From the NCBI RefSeq assembly GCF_045679555.1, contig NC_092094.1, positions 36,782,430-36,846,429 on the forward strand: DNA of 64,000 nucleotides. Reading direction: 5' to 3'. How positions within the stretch are numbered: the stretch's first letter is position 1; each line of letters begins with the position of its first letter. Shown here in pieces: positions 12,876 through 26,300 of this stretch. The stretch comes from Salvelinus alpinus (lineage: Eukaryota > Chordata > Actinopteri > Salmoniformes > Salmonidae). The position numbers and the translations under genes were made by a program. A model generated the notes under the pieces. It was given only the letters and a program-made list of their open reading frames with translations, did no database searches and was not told the origin of the DNA.

Positions 12876-15800
12876 TCCCTGTACCTGATTCGTCAGGAGA
12901 TGACGGTATCCCAGAAGCAGCTGGGAGAATTCTGTGAGGCCCTGAAGCAGTACCTGAAGAATGTCTCTGCTGAAAGAGACTGCTTCCAGTGAGTCCACCT
13001 ATTTAACTTTATCTGTGTATCTTTCATTGTCCATCTCACACAATACCTTTCGTGACCATTTGTCCACTGTGTGTGTTTTTCTACCTGGCTGATGTATTCA
13101 CAACCTAACTGGTTATCTACCAGTGGAGGCTCTTCAGAGGAGGAAGGGGAGGACCAACCTCCTCAGTGAATTTCATTTTTTTTTTAAAGTAAAACATTGA
13201 AAAAGTTATCCTTTTTAGATTAAACTATACTAAATATATTTACATCACCAAATAATTTACTAAAACACAATGTTTTGCAATGAAGGCCTTCAGTAGCCTC
13301 AACAGCACTCTGTCGGGTAGCACCATGGTGTAGCCGGAGGACAGCAAGCTTCCTTCCTCCTCTTGGTACATTGACTTCAATACAAAACCTAGAAGGCTCT
13401 TGGTTCTCACCCCCTTCCATAGACTTACACAGTAATTATGGCAACTTCCGGAGGATGTCCTCCAACCTTTCAGAGCTCTTGCAGCATGAACTGACATATT
13501 GTCCACCCAATCAAAGGATCAGAGAATGAATCTAGTACTGAAAGCATAAGCACAGCTAGCTAGCACTGCAGTGCATACAATGTGGTGAGTAGTTGACTCA
13601 AAGACAATAGTTGAATAAATGAGTTTATGGCTAGTTTAGTTACTCAAACACCCAACTTAAACAGAGGGGTGCTATGTTAGCTAGACGGCTGTGACTATCC
13701 AACACAACACTGGAACTCTTCCAAGTCAAGGTAAGCTTTTGGATTTATTCATTTATTGCTGGTGTAACTGCTTACTGATTATACACTGTAACGTTACTGC
13801 ATGATTGTAGCTGGTTTACTAACACATTAGTTCTATTGGCTATGTTGACTAGGACGTTACTTTAGATAATATGTAGGCTGTGTGTAGCGGTTATGACATG
13901 GTTTGGCTAGAAGCATTTTTTTCGCCTGGTCACAAACAGATGATGTGTTGTTCATTGAAGTCCACAAACGAAGGGAAAAGGTGAAATTGTCCAATAGAAA
14001 CTCTTGTTTGCAACTGACGAATGATTACACCCTAGATAAGCTAGATGCAGGCAAGAGTGTGCAAGGCAGTATTGAATGTGTCATTGTCTGTCCATGTGTC
14101 ACTGTCTGTCATCAAATTTTTCTCTCGACCTGTGTGCACTTACGTTGTAAACTTCATTCTTAGGCTAGGTTGTACCAACCTCGTGATGGGTATAGGGAAA
14201 ATTGTAGTATCATGACGTAGCCTAAACTTATCGATGTTACATTGAACTGGGTGAATGGAATATGCATAACAGTCATCCAACATGCTGTAATAGAAATAAG
14301 GTCATGCTCATGAAACACAAATGGTCCTCCCTCATCATAAACAGCACTGATTGCCACTGTTATCTACTGACCATGCTCAAGTACTTTACCAATCTTCAAT
14401 ATACAACTTAATATTGTGAGACAGATGCCCTGACACATTTCTTTGTTAACCCTGTTGTGATTGTGTCATGCCTTTGCAAATCCTCACATTTGTCTCTGGC
14501 ATGATGGGCCATGCCTTCATACAGATGGAGGATCTTAATTTGAGCCAGTTTGTTACAGCTGGAAAATAATCCTGAAGCAACAAGAAATTTGAATTATTAT
14601 GTGGATTATAATACATTTTTGTGAGGGTTGATTCATTTTTCGTAAGGGAAAATAAAGTCTGTAATTTCAAAGTGGAAATTACAAACTTCAGAAGCCTTTT
14701 TAAAACTCAAATACACCAGTTTTAAAAGTAAAGTACTCCTGCAACAGGGTGATCAAATTAAGATCCTACATCTGTAATGCTGATTTTGTCACAATGCTCC
14801 GCAAGGTACTAATCTCATCTCAAATTATAATGGCAGGAAGGCTCGGGGAGGAAACTCAGAGAGAGCATGAATAGATATTAGAAAATAATGGACAAATAAG
14901 TCAACATTACAGATAGGGAGAGACAGAGCGCATCTGAGTGCTGGTGTGTACAGGTTATGGATGGTTGAGGGAGCATCTGGCAGAGAAAGGATGTGCTGGG
15001 GACTGAAGAGGCAATCAGACTCGATAAACCTGTTTAACACGCTGTTGTTCTCTGCCTCTCCACAACCATCATCAACCAGGAGGAATCTCCATGTGACAAG
15101 GGACGATGAAATGGAAAATAGGGCTGAGCAGATTAGAGAAACCTGGATTTAGGTGGACAGAGCCTCTCAGATCGTCTTGCTCTGAGCTGAGGTAATGTGC
15201 GGCAGCCTACTGCACAACCTCCAAATATGCTTTAGAGCACTGCTGTCATAGCAAGGAAAGAGCTGATTTGTAGAGAATATGACATGTATATCCACTATTA
15301 CTGCTGCTGCCTGTAGCACAAATATATCTTCTTTCCTATCAATGTAGCAGCAGATTCTCATGCCCAGGGTGTGTAAGACTCAGTTCAAAAGGACAAGTTC
15401 CTCTACAGTCATTTCAGAGCGACTCCCTGAAGCCAAGTCCAGAAAATAGGCATTTCAGCATTTTGTAGTCTCATCATAATACACGTAGGGATGGTGAATA
15501 ATTGATTACTGAGGAATTGGGCTCTGACTCTGGACTGTGAATAGGCTGTTTTCTTTCTCTCTCTCTTTCTCACATTACCACTATTTAAGTCTGAAACTTT
15601 ATTTTCCTCCCTCATGTCTCTACTATAGGTTGTTATAAGTGCTTCTACATGGTACTAATACATCCTGCAAATTATGCCATAAGAATACGTCCTCCTTTTT
15701 AAGTCCTTGAATTTACACATACACACAAACAACCCACAGACAAACATTGACAAAGTTATGGGAAGGAAGCACACGTGTGGATGCACAGACACACACTCAG

Positions 15801-17601
15801 ACACCCTCCCCTTGTGCACATCTTTCTTTTAGATGGACACACATTGACTTGGACATGTTTTTTTTTTCGGTTTGAAGAGTGTGATTGTGGAGCCTCGCAC
15901 AGCAGCGGCCCGTCAAATGAAACAACGCAGTGGTCTGATCTAGTTGTAACCTCAGACAGAGAGCTGTCAGCTGTAATGGAAGCATTCAGGAGGTCAATAA
16001 GATGTGTCAGGAGTCTCTCCAGTTGCGAGCCCCACTATGATGGAAGGAAACATAAAACCCAGCTCATACAGTAGAACTCTTCTACTACACTAAACCCCTG
16101 AGACACAGGTCAGCCGTCTGAACCACTACTGCCCTCCAGTGGAGGATTACGCGTGGGAGTGAGTGGAGCTGAAGTCAAGTGACTATGGGCATCTACTATA
16201 ATGGTTGACTATGGGTGTCTATTATTATGGTTTATGTGGTGTGAAAGTGTTTCTGTGCTCAACTACCACACATCACTCTCTGACATCTGTCTGCGTAAAG
16301 CTTATTGGTAATTCACTGTTTTTATTCAAATATTTTATAGTTCTCCAATGTCCTCTGCCCATTATTGACTTGCCAGTGTCTTACTCTATCTCTCTTTTTG
16401 TATTCCTTTCTTCCTCAGTGTGACTGCAGTGCGGCTGCCAGATGGGCTCTCCTTCGTGGTGTATGAGTTCTGGGATGGAGAGGAGGAGTGGAAAAAGTAA
16501 GTTCTAGAATTGTGTCTCATTTGACATCTCACCCATGGAGTCATCCCTCCCTCCCCCACATTTCCTGACCCTTCACCCCTTGGTCTTCTTATAATCCCCA
16601 TAGGTACAATTTCCAGAAAATATGGAATCAATAATGCACAATAATTTGATATGTTGGTGTCTACTATTTTGTAAGCACAGTTCTTATATGAGATGTGTAT
16701 TTTTTTACACAATTGGGTAGATGATTACAGAAGAGCCGTCATTGCTTAGTGTTTTTGTTTAAATGTTCATACAAAGCTAACATCTGGAGTCAGACTTTGG
16801 TTAAGCAGACTTCAGAGGTACAGAGCTCTATCACGGCAGGAACCTATCTACAGCTATAGCCACTGAATAAGGCTGACATACTATAATTACTTATCGATGT
16901 TTTGCGAGATGTGCTGAGGCTGCAACGAGTCTCTATCTTTCAAGTTCCCTATTCATATTTTACTGTTCACAATCACAATATCGTCTATGGGGCGTAGGAG
17001 AACTGAAGGAGTGAGCGTGTGTGCGTCTGCATGCATGGGTGTGCGAGTCTGTGTTTATATGTAATCTCATGCCCTCCACCTGTGTCCTCAGGCACCTCCA
17101 GGCTGCATCCTTCAAGGCCTTTCAACATGTTAAAGTTGACACTCTGTGCCAGCCTGAGGCTGTGTCCACTGTTGCTGTGCCAGGTTAGTCTCCTGAGAGA
17201 GAGCTGGCATAGAGCACAATCCCCTGCGTAATGCTGGCATAGTGCCATATATCTGGGATGGGGAGCCCTGATAGCGATGGAACCTACTGGGGGAGAGAAC
17301 TGTTTGAAGTAGAGCAGTCAGGGAAAACACATACCCTGATATGATATTATATTTACTTATTGTTATTGGTATAAATGCATGTCATAGACATACCTCAGGC
17401 AAACCTGAAAATGTATGACATTCAATTTGAATTATATTATGCAGTGTATCATCATTGTATTATCACATTGAGCAGAGAAACACTAGACCTGAGTGTGAAA
17501 GTGTTGTAAATGATTTATCTATTCCTGAGCTGCTTGTCTAACTGAACTCCCCCTCGCTCTCTCTCCCTGCAGCCGCCTGGTGCAGCCTGAGCAGAGACTG
17601 A
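12876..17601 (+). CDS. necab2: NECAB2, N-terminal EF-hand calcium-binding protein 2 (last four exons)
   Basis: Coding exons are 12876-12988, 16419-16496, 17092-17183 and 17573-17601, all with AG acceptors and GT donors and in phase (312 coding bases, 103 residues, TGA at 17599-17601). They encode the C-terminal antibiotic-biosynthesis-monooxygenase-like (ABM) domain of NECAB proteins. Hallmarks include [31 protein letters not shown] and the terminal AAWCSLSRD. The family's N-terminal EF hands and coiled coil must lie before the window; none was found in 1-12875. NECABs are neuronal calcium-binding proteins, and NECAB2 is reported to bind adenosine A2A and mGlu5 receptors. Assignment to NECAB2 rather than 1 or 3 rests on wording of the exons and on the neighbours SLC38A8 and MBTPS1. 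The gene is convergent with SLC38A8. No damage is seen. Confidence 0.9.
13119..14160. repeat. Salmonid interspersed repeat in NECAB2 intron
   Basis: Starts with CAGTGGAGGCTCTTCAGAGG, a terminus I recognise from salmonid repeats, and continues without coding potential. The right boundary is uncertain. It lies in the intron between the first two visible NECAB2 exons. Confidence 0.4.
14519..14776. repeat. MITE with GATCTTAATTTGA termini, copy 1
   Basis: The left end, AGGATCTTAATTTGAG, is the inverted match of the right end, TCAAATTAAGATCCT. A shorter relative lies at 34708-34903. No coding content. Confidence 0.75.
14777..16418. other. NECAB2 intron, no further gene seen
   Basis: Only short ORFs and microsatellite-like tracts occur. 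Nothing with a splice context or a known motif was found on either strand. Confidence 0.55.
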
Positions 17602-20356
17602 TGGGGGTGGGGACGCATCGCCTAAGTCCACAACACCCCCATCCTTAGCTCCCACATACCCCCTTTACCTCACTCTCACCCCCACAATCCCTCTTTCTCT
17701 CTTTTGTAAGTACATGTTTACACAGTGTCTGTTTGATATTGAGACAAAATGGAAGGCATCAATTGCAGTGAATATTAAACAGTGCATTAAAGCGAGATTA
17801 CCGCCATCCAATGCATTTGTTCATTATATCGTTCACCCTCAAGTCATTGTAGAAATGAGGTGAACAGTTAACCTGCTTTTGAGGCTCTACTGCATGTCAT
17901 CAATTTTGACTAAAAGACATGAACCTGCTGCTGCTGCTAATGACAGTAATAGAGCCCTCAACATTCATCTCTATCAAGCTGTGAAGGTTCGTTTTTTTCC
18001 GTTGTGTTAAGAGTACTTGTATGAATCAGCAATGGATATATTAGCTGTTAAAGTCTAGTAAAATTATATGAAAACATGTTCTATTATAATTATATTTGTA
18101 TTGACGTCTTTAGTGGTAAAGTGCAAAATTCTTCAGAAAAAGCGGTTACAACAAAAGCAGGAAAACTTGTGGTTTGCTGCAGACAGTTTCCCTTTTGAAC
18201 AACTCATCTCAAGCCTTAAACATCAGCATAGGGTTGAGGTTGTAGGATTTCCAATAATGCAGTTGCTGCAGATCCAACTTCACAGGACCGCAATCAGTTT
18301 CATGAGGATATGCATTTAGATCTTGAGTTATAGTGTTGTTTTGAATGATGTACAGTGAGCAAATTTTAGAGCAGATGGTGTTAACTGTAGCATAGCCTAC
18401 AGAGACTGTGCATAAAGTAGAGAATAAACACATGAGCAGAACATGATCCACACATGCACAGAATCTTTAGGACCTTTAGTCGAGGGAATAAAGATCTGGG
18501 AAAAGTCAGATCCACAGCCACGGCCCTCCCATAAACACAGAGTAATTTGATTTTAAACATCTAACGCACAGCCACATATTACAATCACAATGTTCATTGC
18601 AATTGAGCAAAAAGGAGATGTTTCACATGCCTATCAAGCAAATGATAGTAACAGAAAATATATCAGAAAGAATGTTCACCCACCAACCCAGTTGAATAAC
18701 CTCTTGTGCACATCTAGGAGCATGACCAGTTTGTCCAACTCCAACAACCTGAAATCAACATTATCCAACAGACCCAGTCGAAAAGCACAATGTAAATTAA
18801 TGAAATATAGCGATTACATATATTTAAAGTATGAGTGTATTACAAATTATCTCAATAAAAGTGTTTTTATCTATAAACAATAATGTATGAATCACTCATC
18901 TTGATCTACCTTTAGAGGGTGGAATCTTTCACCCACTTCTCCATTGAATTTCTTAGTTTGTTCTGTAAGCACATGGTGGTGGCAAGCTTGTCCTTAACCA
19001 ATTGGGGGATATCAAACCCTCACTCCCCAGGATAAGATTATCATCTCAGATAATTACATGTAAGTATAGCAAAGACTGTCCCTGTTCACTGTAAAAATAC
19101 AACTTTATTTACTTGGCTTTGATCGTAACTAGGACCACCACTGAAATGAAAATAACACATGTCCAGTTCCATCTCTGGTGCTAAGCCACATTGCACTTTT
19201 CTTTGAGAGAACCCTGGACTTCTCCGTGTTAATACACCCGTGATATAAATAATAAATAGCACGCCTTGGGCTTCATATTAGCCTCAGCATCAGTATTACA
19301 GAGCAAGAGCATGGCTCCCTTGTTGACATAGACTTATGTGGGGAAATTCTACTGGAAAGGTTTTCTATCCGTAGCTTCCGTTGGGTTCTGTATGAACAGG
19401 TCAGAGCCAGTCAGAAAATGCCAATTCTATTTCTGTAACATTCCTGGCTGTTCCCTAAACTGTGCAACCAAATTTTTTCTCCCCGTCTCTTGAGTGCATG
19501 TTAAAATGAATGTCCAGTAACATATTTTCTATAGTATTTAGCCATGCTACTTTCACTGGGTTTTGTGGATTTCTTATTTTTCTTTTATAGTATTCCTATA
19601 AAAGGACAGACAAAACAAATATATATATGAATAGAAAATGGCATACAGAATGAACATTCACTTTTATGGCAGTGTTTAGAGAAATACTCATTCTTATACT
19701 TATGTATGTTTCAGTAAAATGGCTTTCTCTCTGAGTGTAGAGACTTATTGCAGGGATGCAAGTACTATATTTGGTCTTAAAACTGTTGAAATTCTAGATA
19801 ATGTAGAATGATAAAACTCAATAAAATGGAAATACACCATGAATCTGTTGCTTCATTGCTTTACATTTCTGGGAAAGCATGCACACAACATGTAGTATGA
19901 AGACTAATGAAAAACAAATGCCAGTGCATATTTCCTATAAAACATTTTACTTCTGATAAACATGTCAATACAATGAAAAACATCGACATACTGTACACAA
20001 AAGGCAGAATCGTAACTTGAGACAGCAACCTATGTGAGAATACACCATTTATGTTCATTCAAAATATCAAAGCAAACACCACACACACATTAACAAAAAG
20101 TGAAAATAACTCACTTTCTCCCCCACCCCCATATGACATGTTCACTCTATGGCCATCCTTTCATTATGGCTGTAAATACTTTTTTTTTAACCTATTATGT
20201 AAACTTCCATTCCGATTTCCTTCAGTGTATCAGACAGTAAGCAGAACACATTGTGCAAATGAAATAATACAAAAGTAAGAAGAATAAGAATAGAAAACTC
20301 CACTATTCCTACCCAGTAAACAAATCTCACACAATGAAGACATGTACCAGTTAGGG
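17602..20356. other. Convergent intergenic region between NECAB2 and SLC38A8
   Basis: It holds the 3' untranslated parts of both genes, which point at each other. Possible plus-strand poly(A) signals are AATAAAG near 18487 and AATAAAAG near 18853; which is used cannot be decided. AT-rich, with no coding segment recognised. Confidence 0.5.
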
Positions 20357-23300
20357 TTAGATCTTATTGAGGAGCTGTATGATGGCGATGGTGGTGCTCT
20401 GTCCAAAGATGAAGGCCCCACAGATCAGAGTGATCATCCCCCATGTTGTTAGGACCACTCTGAGAGGGAATGGGGGAGGGGGAGTGAGAAAATAAAGCAG
20501 AAACATGGTGTCAATGAAAAGAAGGATTTGGATGGATGAATGGTTTGAATGAGTGACCATGATTGGTTTAAACTCACCGTGTTTTGAAAGATACTTGCTC
20601 TGACTGCATGGCAAATACTAGACATAACCCTGCACACAAGCAGATAAAGCAAACATACATTATCTCTGCTGGTTCGATTCACATACAACTGTGTGGGAGA
20701 GAGTGAAGGTGTGAAAGGGGGATAATTTTCCCACCTGGGAAGATGAAAATGAAAAATGCGCTGATTCCCCCAATGATACTGATAACCTTGCTGATGTCTG
20801 GGATGAACATGGCAATTAGCAGGGTGACGGTGATCCAGGCTATAGTCAGCCCCACGCGGCTACAGTTCTCATACGACTCGGTCACAACGTGGAAGCGCCG
20901 ACGGAAACTCAGCAGTGGGTCCTGAATCACGGACCTGAGTGCAGAACGTTAGAGACACTGCAATGAGACTCACTGGGTCAAACAGACAAATTTACTAACA
21001 AGTTCTTTATTTCGACATAAAATGTTCTGATTTAAATGGCCAATGAATGATATTTCTATGTAATGCCCATTATTAAATGCTCTCCAGCCATCATGTTACC
21101 TTCCTAGCAGGAGGATGATGGGGAAGATGGTGATGATAGAGATCCCAAAGAGCAGTCTTGCAATGATCATGAGGACATCGTCCCCTGTGTATGACATCAG
21201 AATATCTGCTGCAACATCCTTGCCAAATGTCAGGTATCCGTAAACACCTGAACCAGAAAGGGAGGGGAAACCTTCAAACACCAACTTTACCTAAAAGGTT
21301 CTTCAGCTGTCCCCATAGGAGAACCCTTTGAAGAACCCTTTTAGGTTTCAGGTAGAACCCTTTATGGTTCCATGTAGAACCCTTTCCACAGAGGAAACCT
21401 AAAAGGGTTCTACCTGAAACCTAAAAGGGTCCTCCTGTGGGGACAGCTGAAGAACCCCTTTGGAACCTTTTTTTCTAAGAGTCTACAATAGCATAGTCAC
21501 TGTGTTCACTACAATCACTTGGTGCTATGAGCCGGAGTATTGAAGGGATGAGTCTCACCAGTTAGGGAGTAAATGACCAGGCAGAAGAACATGGACACCA
21601 CAGAGATGAACACCCAATGGGACAGGCTTTTGTTCTCCATGCTGCTGTAGATGGCTATGCAGGCCTCGTGACACTGGAGCACAGAAGGATACAGAACAGA
21701 ACATGGCAGGATCAGAATGCAAAGCTCAGAGAAACATGACTACATAGACCTGTGACAGGCTTGAGTCCTTTGAATCATTCTGGTGGCCAGTTAGCTCTGG
21801 CCCTTACATTGAGACTATGTATAGCATGGGGCTCCACAGCTCTTAATGCTTCCAATCATAGAACGTCAGATCCTTTGTCACAAGCTGACAATTCAACTAT
21901 ATACATTACACTAGCAAGGTTCTTCCAGGTTTTCTATATCAAATTTTACTCAACATTCCTCCATCCACCTTCCTTCAGGATTCCCATCCTTCCTTTTTTT
22001 TCACCAGCTCAGTAATCAATCAGCCCGGGGGTGCAGGGGCTCAGGGAGCTGGGCTTTGTCTGCCTCTCTCCCCACTTCCCTTTTATTACATTTCTGACAA
22101 TCCCCCTGTGTTTCCTTGATTACTCAGAAGATTACAAACAATATCTCTGAAAATGAGTAATATTTTCCAATTTTCCTCCAATCTTACCCAAGTTAAAATA
22201 TTGAACAGAGAAACAGCTTTCCTCTGCCGGATAGCCTGAGGCTCTGTTGGACTGTGATGACTGACCAGTCCTCAATAGACAGCTCCTCAATTGACCAGAA
22301 TTTGGGGTAAATGCCAGACTTTTAACCATTGGCTTCATAAAGAAAATAAATCTAACCTCACAAGAGACCACTTTGAAAACCAAACATGTTTGAAGCCGTA
22401 CTCACCTGAAAGCCAAAGCAGATGGTCGGGATAACGCTGAACATCGAAGCCCAAGAGCTTATTCTACAGAGAGACGACAAGAAAACTTCAGAGTGGCTCT
22501 TAAAAGGGCTTTTTCAACAAGACCTAATCTGACCTGAGGCAATTTCAGTCTTTTACAGTTTCTGTCAATCACATCGACACATTACAATGTGTGGGCTGAG
22601 GGCTCGGACTCCACTCCCAGACAGTCAAAATGTAGCTCAAAATGAAAATACCTTTAACAACGGAACAAGGACTAAAAGCTCCTAATATTATAGGGCATCT
22701 TAGATCCTGATCTCACAGACTTCTTTACAGGTTACATTTAACTTGAAAGCATTTTCCGACTATATCGATATGATTTTATGATAGGCCTATCCTGAAGGCC
22801 ATCACATAGGCCTATGCTGAAGGCCATCACATAGGCCTATGCTGAAGGGCATCCCATAGGCCTATGCTGAAGGCCATCCCATAGGCCTATGCTGAAGGCC
22901 ATCCCATAGGCCTATGCTGAAGGCCATCACATAGGCCTATGCTAAAGGCCATCATATAGGCCTATCATAAAATCATATCGATATTGTTCACGTCACTCAG
23001 ACTATGTAACAAGGACATAAATTGCTCAAAGGTCAAACTAATATGAATTGGGATTACAAGCACTCACCCACTTGTGTACAAGGGGGATATATGCACCTCA
23101 CTGCCCTCTCTTGTGTGATATTTCACAATGATGGCCACTGTTAGGTATGTAGCCGCCAGAGTACCTAAAACACTTCAAAAAGAGGGAAAGGGTTGAGCAT
23201 AACATGAGATTGAATATGGCAGTAACAGCCATTGCAAATCTTTGCAATGCTGTAGTACACTGCCCATAAATTACTCACTCACCTGATGTACTTCTGAATA

Positions 23301-26300
23301 CTGATCTCTTTAGGGATGGAGAGAGGGAGGATGAGAAAGACACACAGGAGGATGAGGGCGAAATGTGGGTGTGTGTACCAGTGGTATGGCATATCTGTCT
23401 CAGGCAATCCAGTGATCAACTCATAAAGGGAGATGCATACTGCAACACAAACACATAAATTACATAAAGAAACATGTATCAGATACTGTATATGAAGTTG
23501 AAAATATATATCATTAACCTATTTCCAATGATCATCATTACATCATGAGAAGAGGGGACAGAAAAATCTGATGATTTCAAAGGCTCCAGAAGAAATAGTT
23601 CAGGAAGGAATGACTTTATTATGAAACGGTAACATAATCCAGTAAGAGATAGTTAGGGAGTCATGCAGGAGTCATGCAGTCGGGGAGAAGCATGAAGATA
23701 CTCACGTTTCTCCAGCTGGTCCGACACTACGACCAGGAAGGCCACAGAGATCATAAAGAGGTTGAAGATGAAGACGACCTCACAGAGCTGCCCGATGGCA
23801 GGCCCACACACATCCTTCACCACGGCCTGGTACGTGTTCTGACCACTGATGGAGGAGGAGTAGCCCAGGATTACCAGGCCACTGATGAGGAACACCAGGG
23901 ACACCTGGGGCGGAGGAGAGATGAAGATACAATCAAGAGGTTGCTGAGTGGGAGAAGAGAGATGTGATTGAGCAAATAATAAGAGAGTAGGTCTATAACG
24001 GATTGGTCTGGCTGACACCAAACTCGAAGTCTTCGTGATTCATGTCAGCCAGGCTAATAAAGGAGAACATGGATGAGGGGAAGGGATAACCAGAGGGAAT
24101 TTCATAGAAAGCTGAATTTAGTGTGTACAACTGCTGAGAATGATGTGTTTGACTGCAGTGCTTTATATTGATTATATACTAAATGAAAAAAATTGAAATT
24201 GTCAACAATGATGCTATTATTTGATTAAGAATATGTAGGCTACCCAAAATTAATCAATTACGCAAGCTATCCGGCTCTTGGCATGTTAACCCCTCCTCGG
24301 CGACACTACGGTGGCAGGCCTGATCACCAACAATGATGAGACAGCCTATAGGGAGAAGGGCAGGGAACTGGCAGTGTGGTGCAAGGACAACAACCTCTCC
24401 CTCAACGTCAGCAAGACAAAGGAGCTGATCGTGGACTACAGGAAACGAAGGGCCGAGCACGCCCTTAATTCACATTGACAAGGCTGTCGTGGAGGGGGTC
24501 GAGACCTTCAAGTTCCTCGGTGTCCACATCACTAAGGATATATTATGGTCCAAACACACCAACACAGTTGTGAAGATGACACAACAACGCCTCTTCCCCC
24601 TCAGGACGCTGAAAAGATTTGGCATGGGCCCTCAGATCTTCAAAAAGTTCTGCAACTGCATCCTTGAGAGCATCTTGACTGGCTGCATCACCGCTTAGTG
24701 TGGCAACTGCTTGGCATCCAACCGCAAAGCGCTACAAAGGGTTGTGTGAACGGCCCAGTACATCACTGGGGCCGAGCTCCCTGCCATCCAGGACCTCTAT
24801 ACCAGGTGGTGTCAGAGAAAGGCCCTAAAAATTGTCAAAGACTCCAGCCACCCAAGTCATAGACTATTCTCTCTGCTTCCACACGGCAAGTGGTACCAAT
24901 GCACCAAGTCTGGAACCAAAGACTCCAGCCACCCAAGTCATAGACTAGTCTCTCTGCTTCCGCACGGCAAGTGGTACCAATGCACCAAGTCTGGAACCAA
25001 CAGCTTGAACAGCTTCTACTCCCAAGCCAAAAGACTGCTAAAAAGTTAGTTAAATAGTTAAGCAAATAGCTATCCGGACTGCGTTGACCCTTTTTGCACT
25101 AACTCTTTTGACTCATCACATATGCTGCTGCTACTGTTTACTATCTACACTATCTGTCAATTTATTCCTAGTTATATGTACATATCTACCTCAATTACCT
25201 TGTACCCCTGCACATCAACTAGGTTCTGGTCCCCAATGTTCCCTCTACGCTACGCATGTGTCTGGGAGCGTAGCACGTGCAGAGAATCACAAGGCTTAAC
25301 TTCACTCAACTTTCTAGAGTTTTCCCCATTAGTTAACACTATCAACGTTTCCCTTTACTGTTGAAATTGTGATCGAATTAATGCAATATTAGCCACTTTC
25401 AATGCAACATACTGAAACAAAACGAACTATGCAAGACTTAGTATGCAAAACTATGCAAGAGATTTTGTTGTAGGCAGAGCCCATCAGAAAAGGCATGTAT
25501 GGCATGACTCAGGCCCATACTCTACACAGACTGGTGCGCCATAACCAATCAGAGCTGCAGTAGGCCTATACGCAAATAGACCATTGCCATATATGGATAT
25601 GTACCATTCACTTTGAACTGGACTGTTTTACAGCATGAGCGGTCGTGATTATTATGCACCTGTTTTGAGATCAAAGCGAGAGCTGCATGTAGCCACGTGT
25701 GCACATTTGTTCATATTCTTTGCTAGTTAGTGAGTCATTAGCTCAGTTATAGCTAATGTGTAGTCAGCAATGAGGGAGTGATTGCTTCCTACAAGAGCAC
25801 AAACCTGTACATTTCCAGCCATCTTTAAAAAGCAGTCAGGTAAAGAGCTTTTTATGTCTTAAAGGGGCAGTGTTGTATTTTAAAACAGGCTTGAATAAGC
25901 TAAGTAGCCAATAGGCAGAGGGTAGGATAATTTGTCTGATTCTCTGTAATAATGGTATGGGAATAATAATAAATAGTATTTTGTAAAGTGGTTTCTTGCA
26001 TCAAACAACACAACAAAATGTTCAGTCACCTTCTTGTCTGAAGGACAAGTGGATAAACAGGTTAATGTCAAGCCCAACATGTTTTTTTCAAAAGTCTTGT
26101 GGAATGTAGGCCTACATTGAACACCACATATTGGCTGCTACTGTAGACTGAATGATACAACCTATTTCCATGTTAAAATGTTGTGATGCATTTTCTCCAC
26201 CGTTTTTTATGGTAGGCCTACATTATGATCAAATAGTCACAGTAGCCTACTTGGACACTGTTAAAACAGTAAATTAATGGGGGTATAACCCCAGTATTCA

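Noticed and set aside
22781-22965. CRISPR-like array because of regular spacing
   Set aside because: The spacers are near-identical, the context is a vertebrate intron, and inverted arms flank it; it is a tandem repeat.
23155-23185. Acceptor at TTTTAG before GTACTCTGG for SLC38A8 exon 4
   Set aside because: It breaks the reading phase; the AAG acceptor nine bases upstream restores the family sequence.
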